The translations under genes were made by a program, and so were the position numbers. The notes under the pieces are model-generated. The model was not told the DNA's origin. It did no database searches and saw nothing but the letters and a program-made list of their open reading frames with translations. DNA of 64,000 nt from Ashinkailepas kermadecensis (taxonomy: Eukaryota; Arthropoda; Thecostraca; Neolepadidae). Of this stretch, positions 59,836 through 64,000 are shown piece after piece (the first letter of the stretch is position 1; each line of letters opens with the position of its first letter). The stretch lies in contig JAOTOM010005151.1 in the NCBI GenBank assembly GCA_034440615.1, positions 658,501-722,500 of the forward strand. The letters run 5' to 3'.

Positions 59836-60079
59836 GCATGAGGGCGAGACCCCAGCTGCTCGGCTGCGAGACGGAAGGATCCGAGCTGTCCTGTCGCGGG
59901 ACAGGGGGGGGCGAGTCCTCTACCGTCCGACCTCAAACAGCCGAGCGCGCGAGCTAGATGCGGCGCGATAAAAATGGCGTGCTGCCATATACAGGCATGC
60001 CTTCGGCGTGACGTCACGGCCGTGGGCGGCGTGTGGTGCGGAGCGTGCCGTGCGGTGCCGGAGACGCTGACGAGTCCTG

Positions 60080-60290
60080 GAGGCGAGCTGCTGTAACCAC
60101 AGCTGCCGTAACCACGGCTACCGTGACCATAACTGCCGTAACTGCAGTTGCCATGACCACAGCTGACAGGTCGAAGAGGCGAGCTGCCGTGATCACAGCT
60201 GCCGTACCTGCAGCTGCCGTGATCACAGCTGACAGGTCGAGGAGGCGAGCTGCCGTGACCACATGCAGCTACCTTAACCATAGCTGCTGA
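60080..60290. repeat. Dispersed CACAGCTGCCGTAAC-type repeats (block 1)
   Basis: Degenerate 15-bp units such as ACCACAGCTGCCGTAACC, with GACAGGTCGAGGAGGCGAGC inserts. The same units form a second block at 61155-61345, about 1.1 kb away in the same orientation. Confidence 0.75.
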
Positions 60291-61154
60291 GGTCATGGCT
60301 ATTGGTCAACAATGCAAGCGCTGTTTCAAAGTTGTTGCTGCTTTTTTTATTTGGGGGGGGGGAGGGCGGAGAGCCATTTTCAAGTCGATTCTGTTCGTGC
60401 TGCACCCATATGGTCAATGTTAAGCCCGTGCAGTGTGTGTGTAGGGAGGGGGGGGGCTGTTTCCTCTGTCCTCCGTTCTCGCACTCCTGCCACTGACTGG
60501 TGTGGAGGTGGGGTGGGGGTGGGGGGTAACATTCATGATTGGAGGACCACGGCCCTTCTTTCCAGATAACATACTAGAGGAGGGGCAGATAACAACTCTC
60601 ATCCCTGTCCCCCTCCTCCACTAAACATACTTTGAGTTTGTTCATGCGAAGGAGGCCTAATCCTTCAATTCGACCCTGCGATTGTCATTTATATGCCATT
60701 AGATCACATTGCTCCTGTTTTGCTCAAGATCGTGCATGCTGTATCAAGGTGTGCTATGCTGTGATAAAAATGTAGCATCATATTACGTTCGCTTTTTCCT
60801 CCTGTTCTGGCGCCACTCGGAAAACGTCGGCACTCGCCGGTTAAGCTGTGGGCGTAGCCGCTGTGACGTCACGTAGCCGCTGTGACGTTACGCCGCAAAC
60901 TTCCGTCAATGCGGCATTACGAAGGCGTGCGTCGGAGGAGAGCGGCGCGAGCGGTTCAGATACTGGTGCAGATACTGGCGCAGTGTCGGTGAGGGTGTGG
61001 TGGTGTGGTATTCTAGTATTCTGTAGCCGTGGGTGACGTGTGGAAAGTTGATGCGTGCAGCGTTTCGCTCGCGTTGGAGTTTGAAACTGGAACGTGTTTA
61101 CTTGAAAATGATGGGTGCAATATATTTAACTGTTTATGTTTATTTTTCAAATAG
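60291..61154. other. Stretch without supported gene
   Basis: G-runs at 60352-60362 and 60449-60456. GTAGCCGCTGTGACGTCACG and a second GTAGCCGCTGTGACGTTACG at 60858-60890 contain a full CRE palindrome (TGACGTCA) and a near copy; possible promoter element, nothing more seen. Confidence 0.35.
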
Positions 61155-61345
61155 CCATGCCATGGCCACAGCTGCCGTAGCAATCGCTGCCATGACCACA
61201 GCTGGAGAGTCCAGGAGGCCAACCTCCGTAACCACAGCCACCGTAACCATAGCTGCCGTGACCACAGCTGTCAAGTCCAGGAGGCAAGCCTACGTAACCA
61301 CAGCTCCCGTAACCATAGCTGCCGTGACCACAACTGTCGTGATGG
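61155..61345. repeat. Dispersed CACAGCTGCCGTAAC-type repeats (block 2)
   Basis: Units like CCACAGCTGCCGTAGC and CCATAGCTGCCGTGACC separated by GTCCAGGAGGCAAGCC-type inserts, parallel to the block at 60080-60290. Confidence 0.75.
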
Positions 61346-62324
61346 GGGCTGCGGGGCCGGGCAGGCGACGTATGGAGGCCACCGGAAAGCATTGCAATTG
61401 CCAAACGAATTTGTGTTACCAGTAGTGTCAGTGCAGTTCTTTTCATGAACTACCTACCGCACCGTCTCTGTTGCATTCGAGCGAGGGCGAAAACCGAGCA
61501 ACTCTACTCCCATGTATGTACAACAGTTCATCTGAGCGACCTCGACTGGCCCAGCCTGGCCCGATCCGAGCGTCACGCTTTTGAAACATTGAGAACGTTT
61601 TTCGTTGCAGGATTTCAGGGCCTAATTCCGTCGTTAAATGCTTAACAAATGAATGGTCAATACCAACTTTAATTAATAACCAATGCAATGAATGGTCTTT
61701 TAGTTTGATTTGTTGGCGGTTTTCCTCACAATATTTTTTTTGAAGTACACCCATTTTGTGTACGAAGAAAAGGCCCTTAGCCGGCCGAGTCGGTACCGGC
61801 TAAGAGCCAGCTGGCCAGCCGCCGGTCATGTGATGATGTCATGTCACGTGATCTGCGGACACCGAGACCAGGCGAGTGCGTGACCAATGTCAGTCCGATG
61901 GAGGGTACCGCTCTGAACGGTTGCGTGCAGCATGACATATTGACGTTGAACGCATATTGAGCATCAATATGGTGACCGGAAAGGTTGTGAGACAAAAGGG
62001 CTGTGACACATCGTGGTATCTATGCTTCTTCGACAATTCTGCATAGTGCATTTAAGCTTGAGATGTGCGCCCCATATTCGCCAAGTGAGCCCGATGTCGG
62101 TAATATTACAGCTAATGTCGGCTGAAGCGGATTGCCTTTCAATGCACGTACGCCGAAATTGGAGGCTATATTGACACAAGCTGATTCATCTGCCAAGGTA
62201 CATACATCTCACAGTTGAACACACTGCGTCCAATTTCCAAGATAGGTTCTTTGTTGACATTCATACACCTTCACGAACGTTTGACGCAATAAAGTGCGTG
62301 CCTTCTCGGAGTGCCATGATAGCC
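61346..62324. other. AT-richer spacer
   Basis: No gene seen. Positions 62030-62200 are distantly similar to 19010-19190 (old dispersed repeat). Confidence 0.4.
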
Positions 62325-62645
62325 AGGGGCGTATACAGGATGGGGACTTGGGGGCATATGCCCCCATGGAAGGTAGCGCCCCTCCGACCAGTAAAAGGCA
62401 CCCCTCGAATGTTTCAGCCAGAGGCGCCCCTCTGAGGGGAAAAGGTGCCCTTTGGAAGGGAAAGGTACCTCTTCAGTGTGCTCGAGTGCACCCCCTCGAA
62501 CTTTTCAGCCATAGGCTCCCCTCTGAAAGAAAAGGCTTCCCTCCAGTGGCACCCCTGCGAAGAAAAGGCGCCCCTCCAGACGAAGTGCCCCTCAGGACAA
62601 TTCCTGGACTCGCCCCTGACGATGGCGCAGTTGTAGTTGGTCTAC
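62325..62645. mobile_element. Probable non-autonomous transposon fragment
   Basis: Starts with AGGGGCGTATACAGGATGGG and GGGGGCATATGCCCCC (a perfect 16-bp palindrome), then has GCGCCCCTCTGAGGGGAAAA-type repeats. This end structure is common to uncharacterised DNA elements of invertebrates. No transposase. Confidence 0.4.
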
Positions 62646-63600
62646 AAGTTTCCTGCTTCGGTAGGGTATGGGCCATGAGATTCTGTGCCTCAAGCGCGGG
62701 AGTCCCATGGCCCGCCTCTTGCATTCATTTGTTTAGCGCCCCATATGGCGCCTCACCCTAGCTGAAATATTTCTTTAGGACATGGATTGAGCGACCTATC
62801 TCTGGTGGGGTTCAACTACCAAACCCCTGAAATGATCGGGTGGGTCCTGCAATGTCAGATTTTATGATGGAACCGTGCGGGACACCCCATGAAATTGTTT
62901 CTTTTTATTCGTCAGACTTTGCATTGTTGGGCGCTTGAGTGATTCCTTTGAAGCTGGCCCCCGGCTATGAACTGACCTCGATCAGAAGTACCAGACAGGA
63001 GTTGCACCACGAAAACGTTGTCGAGAAAGTAGCAGGCGTCTTGTGTCGATTCCCTACATGCAATGCCGTCAACGTAATACTAAATAAAACACAATATTGA
63101 CGGAAATCTATCTCTTCAGCTTCAATGACACCGAGCACACAGCTGTTGGAATGGAGACCACCATGGGTGGGAGCGCATGCACATATGCATGAGTAGGGTT
63201 GGCTATACGGCTTTTGTTGGCTATTTGATTATAAAGCGGCGCGGGCAAGAGCTGAGCTGGATGCAGTAGAAATTGTCTTCTAAGAAGCCTGTTCGTGGTA
63301 GGCCAGTGCTGCAGCTGCATACTGTGCTCCGGTGGGATAAGTAATCACCTCATAATGAAAATAGTGCAAGACATGTATAATAAATAATTACTGGGCGGAT
63401 ATCTTGACAAAAAGGGCAACTGCACTGAGGAAAACAGGCACCGTCACCAAGAATATTGCTAAAATTAGGAGGGACAAGGTAAATTTGGCACGCCCGGGAC
63501 ACTTACGAATGGTGGGCTTGTGTCCCACAGACTGTCGACTGTCGACATCCGGACAAAGACAAGCGTCAGATTCATTCATTCATTCATTCAATACCTGGCA
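62646..63600. other. Spacer without supported gene
   Basis: Short frames only. A small (ATTC)n run is at 63571-63588. Confidence 0.4.
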
Positions 63601-63659
63601 GCTTGTCCGTTCGGTGTACCGGCTCGGAAATTGTAATCGCATGTCATCAGAAGTTTTCC

Positions 63660-63821
63660 TGAGCTGCTGACGACCGGAAACCGGCTGTTTTTGTCTCGAC
63701 CGAGAGAGAATCAGCTCTTTGTCTCCGCCGACAATCGGCTGTGCGCTATGACGACCGAGAGATAATCAGCTGTTTGTGTCGACCAAGAACCCGCTGCGGT
63801 TGTGTTCATCGACAGCCAAAT
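63660..63821 (+). other. Possible non-coding first exon at right edge
   Basis: A strong donor AAAT/gtgagt at 63821 follows GC-rich sequence in which CGACCGAGAGAGAATCAGCT and its variant CGACCGAGAGATAATCAGCT recur three times. CpG-rich DNA continues to the window end. The three-fold motif could be a promoter or untranslated exon of a gene to the right. Confidence 0.25.
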
Positions 63822-64000
63822 GTGAGTATCGTCTGGCCCCGAGTCGTCGGTCGGCGCTGCCTCGGCGGCCGCCACTTTGTCCGATCGCGTTAGTCACCGA
63901 CCAGAATAGTGCCGAGGCGGCTCCAGGGTAAACACACCGCCGCTCCGCCGCTGTGGCCGGTGGGCCTCAACAAAAGCCAGCCGCACCACTGCTACTGCAG

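Noticed and set aside
59087..60296. Long Pro/Ser/Cys frames on the minus strand
   Set aside because: Product of the 34-bp minisatellite in all frames.
62294..62761. 155-residue plus frame
   Set aside because: Runs through a transposon-like GCGCCCCTC repeat region without domain similarity.

Overview
The window is eukaryotic nuclear DNA. Coding sequence is broken into exons with matching GT-AG phases. Introns are large and loaded with minisatellites, TA/TG/CT microsatellites, tRNA-derived SINEs and non-LTR retrotransposon 3' ends. Exons are very GC-rich at third positions while most spacers are AT-richer. This looks like an invertebrate, and a crustacean or other marine arthropod is plausible, but no single feature proves it. 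There are no bacterial operons, CRISPR arrays or phage genes. All exon edges below are my own splice-site and phase inferences; no transcript evidence was available.

Layout. (1) Positions 1-38932, plus strand: one very large gene, open at its 5' end, with ankyrin repeats, then a long disordered region carrying an acidic-Trp motif array, then a basic region, then very long coiled coils, then a short C-terminal tail with a stop at 38932. This order matches the ANKRD26-type centriolar scaffold family. I place about 15 exons whose phases mostly join. (2) Nested on the minus strand inside a roughly 15 kb intron of that gene are two other genes: a divergent cyclophilin (10598-12754, 5' end not found) and a long basic Ser/Pro/Arg-rich protein of unknown function (14581-17235, 5' end not found). 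(3) 38933-42250: minisatellite-rich spacer. (4) 42959-48015, minus strand: a secreted/type I membrane protein gene with a signal peptide, a Cys-rich ectodomain, one transmembrane helix and a short Cys-rich tail. It could be an FF-type or other class-II-like fusogen, but this is unproven. (5) 48300-64000: mostly GC-rich low-complexity or repeat sequence, with one well-supported orphan exon (55068-55333, minus), one weaker exon candidate (52853-53040, plus) and a possible first exon at the right edge.

The most unusual signal is a recurrent relation between tandem repeats and splice junctions. At several exon ends the exon's last bases plus its splice donor (once an acceptor) have been tandemly copied into the adjacent intron. 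In the array at 8152-8600 the copies have become phase-preserving 24-nt cassettes bounded by acceptor- and donor-like sites. They could be spliced in as 8-residue insertions without breaking the frame.
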